DNA of 64,000 nucleotides from Lineus longissimus (lineage: Eukaryota > Nemertea > Pilidiophora > Heteronemertea > Lineidae), in NCBI RefSeq assembly GCF_910592395.1, contig NC_088316.1, forward strand, positions 9,798,001-9,862,000, written 5' to 3'. The translations under genes and the position numbers were made by a program. The notes beneath the pieces were generated by a model. That model did no database searches. It saw nothing but the letters and a program-made list of their open reading frames with translations, and had not been told where the DNA came from. Position 1 is the first letter of the stretch; every line of letters starts with the position of its first letter. Positions 35,651 through 45,876 of the stretch are shown piece after piece.

Positions 35651-37572
35651 CTGTAGTTTCATGAAAATAACACCACTTCGGGATATTCAAGGCCCGGCCT
35701 CTTCTCTCGAGTCTATTCACCAGAGGTAACCAATGAGTGACTTCGCTGGCCCTTGTGATGGCTCAGCCGAGCTGTCACGGTTACGCTAAACCACTTATTA
35801 CCGCAGCCCTATTGATTCGAAGTGTTGTGGGCCTACTGGTCGATGAGTGCGCATGTGGTAAGGCCACTCGCCGACCGTTTATACAGGTTGTCTCATAAAA
35901 CTGAAGCACCTTTTAGATTGATCCAAATCCCCCAAAACAAAAAAGTCCTTATTGAAACTCTGAAGAAAAATCTACGAATGCTTGCATTAGTAAAGCAAAG
36001 TAAGATTCAGGCAATGATAGTAGTCACGAAATTCCGAAGAAAAACGAGGAGCTCATCCTCTGTTTTTCTACAACCCTCTGTTTTGATTTAGACTCCCTAG
36101 GCCTACGTGGGAGAAAAAAGAATCGAAGTTTCTAGGATTTGTGGTTTTCTTGAGTAATTCTAGGGCCTCTTAGGCCTATAAATGAAGCCCCACTGAGGGT
36201 ACCCACATTGCAGACAACCTGTGCGACAATGGATGCTGTAGAGCTGCTGAGAAAACGACGCCGGCGCTACACCGTAACAGAAAAACTTGCCTACCTGAGA
36301 GACCAGACGGAGGCACTGGTGAACGGTACGGTGCGCAGTATGAGAGAGTTCGCCGCCCACTATAACATCCCCTGGGAGACGTTAAGAAGGTGGAATCTCG
36401 AGGACCTCGAGCAGAAGCAAGAACAAGGGCATGGCCGGAAGAAGACGGTGATGGAGCCCCGTGATCCGTTATGGCCACAGGTTGAGGACCAGCTTTACCA
36501 ATGGCTGCAGCAGATGAGAGAGCGTCGCCTCGCAGTCTCCGTTTTCGACATTCAAGATAAGGCGTTGGTAGTGTGGCAAAGCTGGTGGAATGAGTTAGCC
36601 CAAGATGTCAGAGAAGGGATTCAGCATTGTCGCCCTCAGCTATGGGATTTCAACGCATCCATAGGCTGGGTGGAGTGCTTGATGAAGAGACGCCACGTGT
36701 CCCTACGGAAGGTGACTAAGAATACAACGACCGTCCCCGCTGATGCTGCTGCAAGGATCCAGACCTTCCGAGATGTGGTTACTGGGAGCATCGATCGTCT
36801 TGATATACAGATGCGGTTCTTCTTTAACATGGACCAAACCTTTGTCCTGTTTAATATGAGAACCATGTACACGGCCAACACCACGGGGGAGAAGGCCATA
36901 GACGTTCGATCATCCAGGTCTACCAAGGTTGGATACACCGTCACCCTCTGCATCGCAGCCTCTGGAGCAAAGTTGCCGGCGCACATCGTTCTTTTTTATT
37001 CCTTCACTGATCACTTCGGACAAGACTGTACATTCAGAGGGATGTTCGGTTTTGTCTCCAGATATGTGACGGACAACTTCTCATTCTTACCAATTTCGCA
37101 CTGCAAAGTATCTTTGAAAGCCCGAAGGGATGATAAGACCCGAAGACTTGCTCCATTACCTCCCTGAGCAGTGCCTCAGTTTGAAAGGGCAGGTCAGTCC
37201 CTAAAACCAGCAGAAGCCAATATGTCAGTTGGACTTTTTTCATGGACACCCTGGACACTATCAGCCATTAGCACTGAGACACCCTTTACACTACCAATGA
37301 CGATTAGTTGAAAATGTTCTGGGACACTCAGTACAATGGCCGAAGGCCCGATCCCATTATCCCATTCACAGGAGACCTACGAATCGGTTTCAACAACCCA
37401 AACAATAAGGATTGGACTCGAAACTGAAGTATATTGGATATGAGGCCTGGACAACCCTCTCTGGAATCCCAGCCAATGATCGGCCTTCTCAACAGCTCTG
37501 TTCGCCACCCTATGAGTCAGGGGCGGCGACACCGGCTGTTAATGAAGTGGTGTTATTTTCATGAAACTACAG
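35651..37572 (+). mobile_element. Complete pogo-type DNA transposon with perfect 29-bp TIRs and TA target-site duplication
   Basis: The left terminus (35651-35679) begins CTGTAGTTTCATG and the right terminus (37544-37572) is its exact 29-bp reverse complement. TA dinucleotides flank both (35649-35650 and 37573-37574), as expected for Tc1/mariner/pogo elements. The element is 1922 bp long and contains a pogo/jerky-like transposase reading frame (36208-37167). Perfect TIRs indicate recent insertion, while the transposase appears truncated. It may be a non-autonomous member moved by a relative elsewhere. Confidence 0.93.
36208..37167 (+). pseudogene. Pogo/jerky (CENP-B-like) transposase, C-terminally truncated
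   Basis: The best start is the second methionine (36229-36231, MDAVELLRKRRRRYTVTEK). Residues about 1-70 form a CENP-B-type N-terminal helix-turn-helix (MREFAAHYNIPWETLRRW). Residues about 85-170 fit a Tc5/CENP-B second DNA-binding domain (QLYQWLQQMRERRLAV, FNASIGWVECLMKRRHVSLR). The DDE domain follows, with the first catalytic Asp in RFFFNMDQTFVLFNM, then TGEKAIDVRSSRSTKVGYT and TLCIAASGAKLPAHIVL. After about residue 260 the usual sequence is lost and a stop falls at 37167. The second and third catalytic acidic residues are not found in the remaining 400 bp of the element. Family members are normally 450 residues or more, so this one is inactive. Confidence 0.88.
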
Positions 37573-37793
37573 TAAGTCTGAAGTTTAATTAGGTACACAG
37601 TCACAGGCCCAGTGTAACAATATGTGTTGTGTCAATGGTCATGGCCATGGTTCTAATGATGCCGAACCGAATTAGAATTATCACACTCTGATGGTCACAA
37701 AGCACTGTTCATGGGCTAATTTGAATTTTTGAAAAGGCACATGAAATAAAAAAAAATGATTTTTGGACATTTTTGAAATGTTTGTTACATAAT

Positions 37794-39590
37794 GGGTCAG
37801 GTCAAGTCTTGGGGTTGGGAAAGTGTTAAGTGTTAGTGTATCACCGTCACCAAGGTAACACCATCACTACACCAACACTTGACCACCCTGCTCGGTGTTG
37901 GGTTACACCGGTGTAACACCGGTGTTTGAGGAGGGAATCCCCAAGATTTCAACACTAGTGTTGGGAAAGTGTTACACTTTTCTGACACTAGTGTTACACC
38001 TACCCTGGCCCACCTGAAGAAACAAGGCAAATGCATTGGAGAAATGTACAGGTGTAACACCTACTCCTAGAGGTAGGTGTTTGGGAGTGGTCAAATTTTT
38101 AGGTTGTCAAGGTGTTCAGTCAGCCATGTTTTTTGTCCCAGTTTTTGTGAAATAACGAGTCCAGGTCAACTAGCTTATCATCAGCACGACAGAGGCATAC
38201 ATGCGCCAAACAAAGCCACGCAAACTATTGTTGTTTTAAAAATTATTCTAGATACTTCACTAATTTGTAAGTACAGAAGAATCAACAAAATTCGAAAATA
38301 TCGAAGTGACAGATCGTGTTGACGTTTCCGGCCGCCATTTTTTGGAAAATCTGTGAAATTTTGAGTTCATCAAAAGACTCAAATGTCAGACAAAGGCGAT
38401 GACATTCCAAACAGTCACACTCATTACAATCCTTGAGTAATGTTTTATCCAAATAAAGATAAATGAGAAACAAGGAATTTTGGTATAAATAGTACTTTTG
38501 ACACAGTTTTTCCGCCACACACATGCGGCTTCACATATCGATTTTTTCTTGCCGTTCCGCAGTCAACTCCGCTGATGTGATAATCATCGATTCCGCTTCG
38601 GCCGCGCCGAGACGAAATCGGCAGTCTTCACAAAAATCCTGGTCTCACATCTCACTTAGGGCTCGAAAATAATCACCAATAAGGGTAAAATTGTCTTTTT
38701 TTGGTTGAAGCGAGAAAACAAGTCGGCGTGAACTCAAACACCTAGTCAACTCACCAGTGTTAAGCCGAGGACAGACTACCGTCTATTGCTCACCAAGATC
38801 AGAAACAGATGTAGGGTCACCTGGCAAGTCACTCTTGCTGGCCTCAACAACTGTGCGTTCACACCAATGTCAGGCCCAGACAGTTTAAGCCACCTGTACC
38901 TGTCTGTGACGTCAATGGAGGGAAAAATTACTTATGAGACCCATTGCTGTCATTGCTCCTGATTAATCAGGTATATACCTGTAGTTTTATAGGCCCATGG
39001 ACATTCTCAAAACAGCCAACAATCTTCAAAGTACGGGTTTACATGTCAAAAACATATAATCGGAACTCCACCTTGAAATGTAGACTCAAATAGCTAAAAA
39101 AAGCTAGTGCCTAGTAACATGAATTCATTTTTGCTTGGTGTGAAGGGCTTGAAAGAGTTAAAAACAAAACCTCTTGTTTACATTTTCCTTGCTCGAAACA
39201 GTTGGTGAACCATTCACAAACGACAATCCTACCTGAAGTAGCCCCCCTGTGGTGGTAATCTTGGCGAAAATATAGAACTCCCCACCAACTCACCAAGACT
39301 GGGTGAGAGTATCTAATTTCATTGGCCAAGTGAATTGCCGGACCGTTCACATATGACAAGACATCTGCAGTCAATTAAATTAATCACCATTGGCCAATTT
39401 TTCTTGGTAGTGTGTCCTCGGCTTTACACCTACCGGGACCTTACACCCGGTGTCACCCTGGTGTTGCTCAAAGTGTTACACCGATGTCCAACCCAAGCTC
39501 GGTGTGAGGGGTTGGGGTAGGCCTCCTACACGAACACTACACCAAAACCAACACCTAACACTTTCTCAACCCCAAGACTTGACCTGACCC
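37794..39590. mobile_element. 1.8-kb non-autonomous DNA transposon with GGGTCAGG inverted ends
   Basis: The left end reads GGGTCAGGTCAAGTCTTGGG. The right end is its reverse complement, with about 38 bp of near-perfect TIR continuing into GGTTGGGAAAGTGTTA. AAT triplets abut both ends (37791-37793 and 39591-39593), consistent with a 3-bp target-site duplication as in PIF/Harbinger elements, although their usual target is TWA. Subterminal regions are dense in GTGTTACAC/GTGTAACAC words (about 37830-38070 and 39420-39560). No transposase was recognised between them. Confidence 0.85.
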
Positions 39591-40342
39591 AATGAAGGGA
39601 TGGAATTAGGTGCATCCAAATACAACAGATATAATGACCAACTAAATATACCATACTCTGCTGAAAACCACATTCAAGTATCTTATTTTATCTCTGTGAT
39701 AATCTGAAATAAATTTAGCTTGTATTGGCACGCACTCGTCAAACTATGTATTAACCTAGAAATAACCAACGCTTAATTGTCAACAATCGACAAAAGATAT
39801 GTTCAGAGGATCAATGTGTATGCCATCTGAACAAATTATCTGCTTAATATCTGAAAAGTCTGACTCTAAGAGAGAACAGATGTCTAGCAAGAACCCATCC
39901 ACCAAATCAAACCCTGGTAATTTGACCTCTAATACACCCCTGTCCGCTTAGGAACAATTAGGTGGAAGCCGTGAATCGCATCCAGTGTATACACGTCCCA
40001 CGTCCCTGGTACAGCACTTGGCTTATAACACGCTTATTTTCATATGGCTATCGCTCTCGTCACCTAAAGAGTGTGCTGCTGTTTTGATTTTAGGAAGTTC
40101 AATTGGGTCAGAAAATAAAACTAGATGAAACCTGTTTGAAGTGACCGGGATAAAAGGATTCGTCAATGCTTAACCTGAAACCATCATCGATGTATTGCTT
40201 CGCGATTACATCTACTACGACATACTGTCTTCGACCAACGGTACGCGTTACGATATGATCCGTTGCGGGTTACGATTGACTGAAAACATGAAGAACAAAC
40301 ATCCTAAGGAATTGTCCAACCTAGAAAAACGCGTTATGCTAG
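39591..40342. other. Non-coding spacer
   Basis: No gene or repeat recognised between the TIR element and the LTR-like element. Confidence 0.45.
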
Positions 40343-40963
40343 TGTAACAAAATTAACCTTTAGCTCCTTCGTTTCGTCTTGGGACCTGTTTAAGTCCGCA
40401 TTGTACATACAACCGCTGTGCCGTCAGTACTCGTTCTCCGGGTTTGCATTTAATGTGTACCTAGAAGATTTTTACCGGAGCAGATTTTCGTGTTTGAAGA
40501 CAATTTTACACAAAACTGTGTGGTGTTAGATCATCAAACTTTGGAGAGACCTTTGTCTCCTTAGGACCAATTTATCTAGAGCTTCCTGGTAAGTTTATAA
40601 GTAACTGTGTATTTGTAATAAGTGTTTTTATGGGTGCAATTTCGGACTTTTGTAAACTTGTCCGCCATGTTTGATGACGTCATTCTCATCAATTTGTTTG
40701 GAAGCTGGACCTTTGTTTTCACGTGTTGTAAGTTTTAAAGTGGTTCAAAAGCAGGATATTTTGAGCAAAGAGTGTTTTAAAGTGTTTCATGTGGTAAAAC
40801 TATGTTTATAGCATTTGGGGATGTCGATTTCAATACTCTGGATTTTGAAGTGTGGTCACAAATTGTGCCTAAAGTTGGTGCATCTTTCAAAACTTCGAGC
40901 ATCTTTCAAGGATCGTGAATTATCTGGGGACGGGGTAGCCCGTGGAAGGACCCCGTAGGGGGG

Positions 40964-40970
40964 TATAAAA
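40964..40970 (+). promoter_or_regulatory. TATA box within the LTR-like element
   Basis: TATAAAA preceded by a G-rich stretch (GTAGGGGGG). A transcription start would be expected about 25-30 bp downstream, near 40995. Confidence 0.6.
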
Positions 40971-41372
40971 GCTCATGTAAGCCCGAAAACAATCAGATTG
41001 CCTGCACACCAGGCCCAATTGCACCAATTACATCAATTAGACCAATTAGCCGACTAGCGGTTCTCCTAGTAGAACTCTTACTAGTACACTGAGAATTATC
41101 ATTTAGGTAAGGTTAGTACTGTCTTACATTCTGTCAGATTCCTCACGCACATGTTCATGCATTGTGTAGCTTGCTTATAGCAGCACTGGTTATCCATGAG
41201 GATGAATGTCCTTTGATTAATCTATAGACAAAGCAAAGACAGTAGCCTTGATCTTTTTGGTTGTACCAACTCCAAATTGACTTGAGTCAGCTCCTAAACC
41301 CAGAGGGTTATATTTGAGCAATCCTATCTAATCTATTGGTATTTCTGGGGAGGTAAACAATCAATTCTAAAG

Positions 41373-41567
41373 ATGCCAGAACCTTCGGTTCCCCTGAATG
41401 CACCAAGTGTGCACATATATCCAGATGATATCATCATCATAGGCACTTTTATAGAACTAGAAGATCTAGTTGAGTTTTTGGACGAGTTAATTGAACTCTT
41501 GGTCCGTCTTATAGAAGGCGAGGATATTGACATGAGTCAATATCCTTCTCTCAACCAGTTACTGTAA
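41373..41567 (+). CDS. Small acidic ORF in the LTR-like element, function unknown
   Basis: 64 codons, starting MPEPSVPLNAP, with A at -3 and G at -1 of the ATG (a good animal start context) and a TAA stop. The middle is strongly amphipathic and acidic (IELEDLVEFLDELIELL), predicting a helical segment. No known domain recognised. It lies between a TATA box and splice donor upstream and an ATTAAA signal 128 bp downstream, so a short transcript carrying it is plausible. It may equally be a chance frame or a degraded piece of the element. Confidence 0.3.
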   Translation: MPEPSVPLNAPSVHIYPDDIIIIGTFIELEDLVEFLDELIELLVRLIEGEDIDMSQYPSLNQLL

Positions 41568-41694
41568 ATATGAGATTGTTGGGGAGTGTTTTAATCAGAC
41601 CAAGCGCTGCTTGCTGTGTTTAAAGAGTTCCATGTTGTGTCCTCGTATTCGTGTAGTTGTAAATAGTTGTAAATAGTTGAAGTCAAGTGTTGAT

Positions 41695-41700
41695 ATTAAA
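41695..41700 (+). terminator. Polyadenylation signal in the LTR-like element
   Basis: ATTAAA, the common variant hexamer, is followed about 20 bp later by AAGTGTCTGTCCTTTGTGG, a GT-rich downstream element. Confidence 0.5.
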
Positions 41701-42125
41701 ATCTATAATCACATATAAGTGTCTGTCCTTTGTGGTAGAGTAGCATCTTCATCTTCCTGACTCAGTCATATCCTCCGATTCTCCATGGCCCTGATCCCTT
41801 TTGAAAGTCCCTGCCTGAGGAATTCAGAAATGTCTTCCTGATTGTGCCTTTGTCCCTGTCTCTAGTGACACCTGGACCGCTCGGAACGGCTTTCCCGTTA
41901 CACTAGAAATTAACATTTCTCACAATAATAGATCTCTCACAGGCATGACAGGTCTTAATCATGAAGTATAGGCCCATTGCCGCAATTAGTCACTATAAGA
42001 TGCTGTACAACACAACTGATACGGTATAGGCTCAGAAGATACGACTCCGCCTCCTTTGGTCTCTGCTACATTGTCTCGCACAGCGTAAACCCCAATCATG
42101 GCTGTGTCAAACACATAAAACTCAC

Positions 42126-42210
42126 CGATCTGGCCGAAAGCTGAACGCACCGAAACAATCATAATGACAGTAAAAGGATGAAGCAAAATATTGCGTTCGT
42201 TTACGAAAAT
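42126..42210 (-). CDS. Candidate internal exon of the GABA-B-type receptor (late ligand-binding domain)
   Basis: On the minus strand TTTCTCTCAG precedes the exon and GTGAGT follows it, both close to consensus splice sites. The 85-bp exon reads IFVNERNILLHPFTVIMI and VSVRSAFGQIG. GABA-B-type receptors have, near the end of the extracellular ligand-binding domain, a segment with an F..nG.R pattern, a hydrophobic strand and then a Y/F..IG ending, which this resembles. It lies on the same strand and in the right order downstream of the first coding exon (44242-45876). The match is short and was judged by eye. The connecting exons were not found. Confidence 0.4.
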
Positions 42211-42899
42211 CTGAGAGAAACATAGCGCAACACTGCCCGGGACTTGGAGATACATGTACATTGCTTGAGACTTGTTATCTTTACAGTCTATATGATATAG
42301 CACATACACATATGAAAGACACTGTCATTGTTTAGTCTCTTGACGGTGAGGCTATCCATTTTAGAATACTTGGCGATGAAGTTACGACCTCAATGATTAA
42401 GAGCAGTAATAACAATGAAGGCTGATAAGCCTATTCTACTAGAAGATTGCTTACCGACACGGCCCTATCCGATCACTACATATTGAATCCCCTTATAATA
42501 CATGTTGTTTCAAGATACAGTCTAACTTCCTTTTTTCTGCTCAGTGAAAAACAAACATAGAAAAACTGAACAAAAAATGCTTTACCGAAAAAAAATATAT
42601 TTCCCTCTCAAAAATTCACCAACGGTCGAGCTTAAAATGCAAATTATGATAACCTGACAGTGTCACAATTTGCGATAGCATCGGTGACATTGGAATACAT
42701 TTCTCATGTTAGTTCCCATGATGGACTAAGATAGACTGAGTGGAATGGATTTGTCTCTGCTTGATGAAGTGCGGTGTTAGGAAGCTTGGGAAATTCTTTA
42801 GCGCCGGATTTGTGAGGCTGTTGACATTTACATTCCCAAGGTTAATTCGAAACAAGGTTCTTTCAAGAGAGCACTGTATTATCTGTATCACGAGTTGGT

Positions 42900-43072
42900 G
42901 AAAAAAGACAGAAAAATAGGATCTGGTAAAGAGCAGGAAAGGTCACCAAGGGATAAGCAAACATTCTGAGAGGCGAAGAATAAATTGCAGACATTGACGA
43001 GAGCAAAGAAATCCTCTTTTGAAGACTGACAAATTCCGATTGTTGAGCTATGCTGGGAGTAACACTCCTGTT
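42900..43072 (-). CDS. Weak candidate exon of the same receptor
   Basis: A stop-free minus-strand segment reads SVTPSIAQQSEFVSL, then ISLLSSMSAIYSSPL and FAYPLVTFPA. Class C receptor ligand-binding domains of the GABA-B type have at this point an S.VT..IA....F..L..IS..SS pattern followed by an F-rich T.P turn. An AG lies just upstream (AACAG at about 43073), but the pyrimidine tract is poor, no good donor is visible, and charged residues (QKR) sit where a hydrophobic strand is expected. It may be a degraded duplicate or chance similarity. Confidence 0.22.
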
Positions 43073-44241
43073 AAGCATGAAATTCGTGATAAGACAGGCC
43101 GTGTCGCTGGGATATCGACCAAGGAAAAGGACATCCTCACATAACATTTTCGGCTGTCTTTATCACTGAACCAATTGACGTTCATACAAGGCTAGCAGTC
43201 CCTGTATTCAGAATGGCGTATTACTTATTGACCAGACTCAGTGGCTAAGAAACATAGAGATCTAGATCAGAACACGTCTGGGAGTTAATCTTTCTGTCAC
43301 ATATTACCACCACACGACGCAATAATAGAGTAATAAGCGCGCTAGTTGGAGATTAGCTATAATCGTCTGCAAAAAGGCATCAGGCGATCTCACCTGCAAC
43401 ATCAATTGCTAAACCAAAAGCAAAGTTTTGCACAATTGCATCGGCATTTGGCAGTCAAATACCGAGTAGTTATCTAAACGAATAATGGAAAAAAAAAATT
43501 CGGGGAGTTAGTTTGATGATATCAACGTCTTAAGCGTAATTTGAAACCATTGGTTAATTCTAAATATTATTGGGATGAAAAATACAGATTTCTTCGTAAA
43601 AAACTAATATAGATTGATCTGTAGTCATCATTGCTTTACTTTTTAAACCGCATAAAAATGAACTATTTCGTCTCAGAATTTCCATCCGATCACAATTAGC
43701 GCTAACAATAGAATAAGTGTATTAGTTGCTCGGCAGGATAAAAAGATATTGTATGTCTTGTAAACATTTTGGATTTTGTCAGACATAGAGGTTATCATCT
43801 GACTTCACACTTTTCAGTATGCAGACATCAGATCAACGGTTCAATCATTGCTCCAGCCCATGCACTTCTGACCATTACACTACGTTACGATACGTTTTGC
43901 CTGAACTAATAAATAATCTTACAAAATCCACTGAAAAAATATGCTTCATTTTTGCTCGCATCTGATTTTCTGCGACGTCACTGTAATGCCGTACAGTGAG
44001 ATGCTGCATGGCATATCAAGATATTTTGCATGGTATCGTCATCCTAATAGGTGGCACTAACTGTCAGTAGAGTACCCGTCAAAATGACGTCAAACCTTAC
44101 ACAGAAAGGAAACCACATCTCAGTCACAACAATACAACACCCTAGTTACAGTCAGTGCCATGTAGCGACAAACGTAGTATAGGAGCTACCCTATTACGAC
44201 ACAGAAACAAATCGAAATGTTCATAGTAAAATTATGCCTAC

Positions 44242-45876
44242 CTTTGTGTCATTGTGTTTCATCACTAGTTCATATCCTTTAAGTATCCCTCTCTCGTTCA
44301 CGTCATCAATAGCCATCTGGGCCGTAGCCAGTTCAGATCGACCATTTACACTATACGTGGTCTGGCTCAACTCAAACAGACCCCCAATATAAATTCTTTT
44401 CCTTGAGTTAGAATTGTATTCCGCTGCGCCGCCAAGACCACGATTTCCTGTCCGGAGAAACTTATGGAAATCCGTCCTCACCCTTTTACCTTTGATAACG
44501 TTGGGTAAGGTACGATTACTCGGCAGAGTATCTTTATCTCTGAGTTTAGAAAGTGGGCGATAGGTTTTATTTTGTTTTTGCATAGTTGCATTTTCATTGA
44601 ACGACTTGACCCTATTTGGAAGTATGTGCCGCGATGGCTCGTTGAAATGTATTCTCTTGGAGGCAACTGTGTTGGTGGTATGCATGAAGGACAACGGAAT
44701 TGTTTTGGTGGGTAAAACAAGGTCTGACTTGGAAGTATTATTATTAGTGTAAGTGATGAAGAAAGATCCTTCTAATGGCGTTTCGGATTTGTGGATTTTA
44801 TGTGCGTCAAACTTCTGATGCAAAGTTTCCTTTTCTGTTCGATATTTCAATAAGGGGGTCATTGGTCGTATCCCGTCGAAAGAGTCAATCAACTCTCGAC
44901 TGGTCGCTACTGCAGCTACGCTTTCTAAAGTAAATTGCTTGCCTTTTTTATCTAAGTTGTTAGATGTGGCCATCACATTAATATCATCGGCAACATATGA
45001 ACTACTACTTTGAACGATACTTAAATTAGATATGTTATAATTATTTGTTACATAAACGTTAGTTATTGTTACTGAATTATCATCACTTGTGGTCAACAAA
45101 GTACTGCTTTCATGAACAAAATCACTACCTGCCAACAAAACATCACTTTTAGACACTACATCACCACTGCTAGATATCAATTTGTCACTGGAGTTTGACA
45201 ACGTATCATGTGAAGACTCAAAATTATCGCCACCATTCACCGCACCAGACTGACGTTTTACACCAAGCGAATCAATAACATTTGAAGAACGAAAATAACC
45301 ACTATTTGAATATCTCTTTGTATAGTATCCATTCCTTTTTGTCAAATCCTCCCCGAAACCGTTGCTACTTGGTCTATTAGTTCTCCCGCCAGTTGCATAC
45401 TCCAAATTGCCACGTAATCCTTCTGAATGGAGGGAAGAAATTTTATTTTCGGCAGCATCTATGGTTGTGCTTGGATAAATACCTGAAGAAAGTCCTACAA
45501 TATCACCGACATCATTGTCATCAATCTCTGTGTGTTTTGCAATATTATAATCTTTGGCATATGCTGAGGTGTTTGATACAAAACTGCTATTATCCAAAAT
45601 GTCGGAATTGTCATCGCTTGCACTATTTAGGTTGCCTTCGAAAGTACGTTGCTTTCCAAAATTTGAGCCATTACTGATATCAAATCCATCACTGATTAAA
45701 GTGTGATTCTCACCTTCAGCAGAGATAGTGTAATTATTCGCACTTTGGTTATTCTCCCCTTTAAACCTTTCAAAATTTATGTCACAGAAGTGCATGTGTA
45801 TGAACATTAAACTCGTCAGCAATGCGAACGCATAACTAAACAAGCACCCCATAATTCCGCGGTAAAAGCAAAGCAC
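44242..45876 (-). CDS. GABA-B-type (class C) G-protein-coupled receptor, first coding exon
   Basis: 545 codons, open throughout. Residues about 10-30 (CLFSYAFALLTSLMFIHMHF) form a signal peptide or anchor; an alternative start is Met9. Residues about 35-480 are low-complexity, rich in Asn, Ser, Asp and Thr, with many N-glycosylation sequons (for example NNYTIS, SNGSN, NNYNISNLS). From about residue 494 the sequence becomes RKRIYIGGLFELS, then SELATAQMAIDDVNERG and GYELVMKHNDTK, the first strand and helix of the periplasmic-binding-protein-like domain of GABA-B receptors. The exon ends at 44242 in AAAG/GTAGGC, a good donor in phase 0. GABA-B receptors are plasma-membrane receptors coupling to Gi/o. 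The roughly 450-residue extension before the ligand domain is far longer than in the classical subunits. The rest of the protein is in other exons. Start choice uncertain by a few residues. Confidence 0.85.

Larger units (their letters stand above)
40343..41902 (+). mobile_element. Solo-LTR-like element, TGTAAC...GTTACA with CTAG duplication
   Basis: It starts TGTAACAAAATTAACC and ends TTTCCCGTTACA, the TG...CA form of LTRs with a 6-bp terminal inverted repeat. It is flanked by CTAG on both sides (40339-40342 and 41903-41906). Inside, in LTR order, are a TATA box (TATAAAA, 40964-40970), a splice donor (TTTAG/GTAAGG at 41106/41107), a 64-codon ORF (41373-41567), ATTAAA (41695-41700) and a GT-rich stretch just downstream. 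No gag or pol is visible on either side, so it would be a solo LTR. CTAG is self-complementary, so a TIR-bearing element with CTAGTGTAAC ends is an alternative. Confidence 0.72.

Noticed and set aside
42709-42830. Minus-strand segment TNPALKNFPSFLTPHF resembling the SPAL..FP.F turn of GABA-B receptors
   Set aside because: It would duplicate the part already suggested at 42900-43072, lacks several residues, has a poor acceptor and no donor, and ends in a stop.
43343-43440. Minus-strand sequence ending GTTGCAG/GTGAGA with a frame reading NADAIVQNFAFGLAIDVA, considered as exon 2 of the receptor
   Set aside because: The frame is closed by a TGA just upstream and there is no acceptor between that stop and the coding part.
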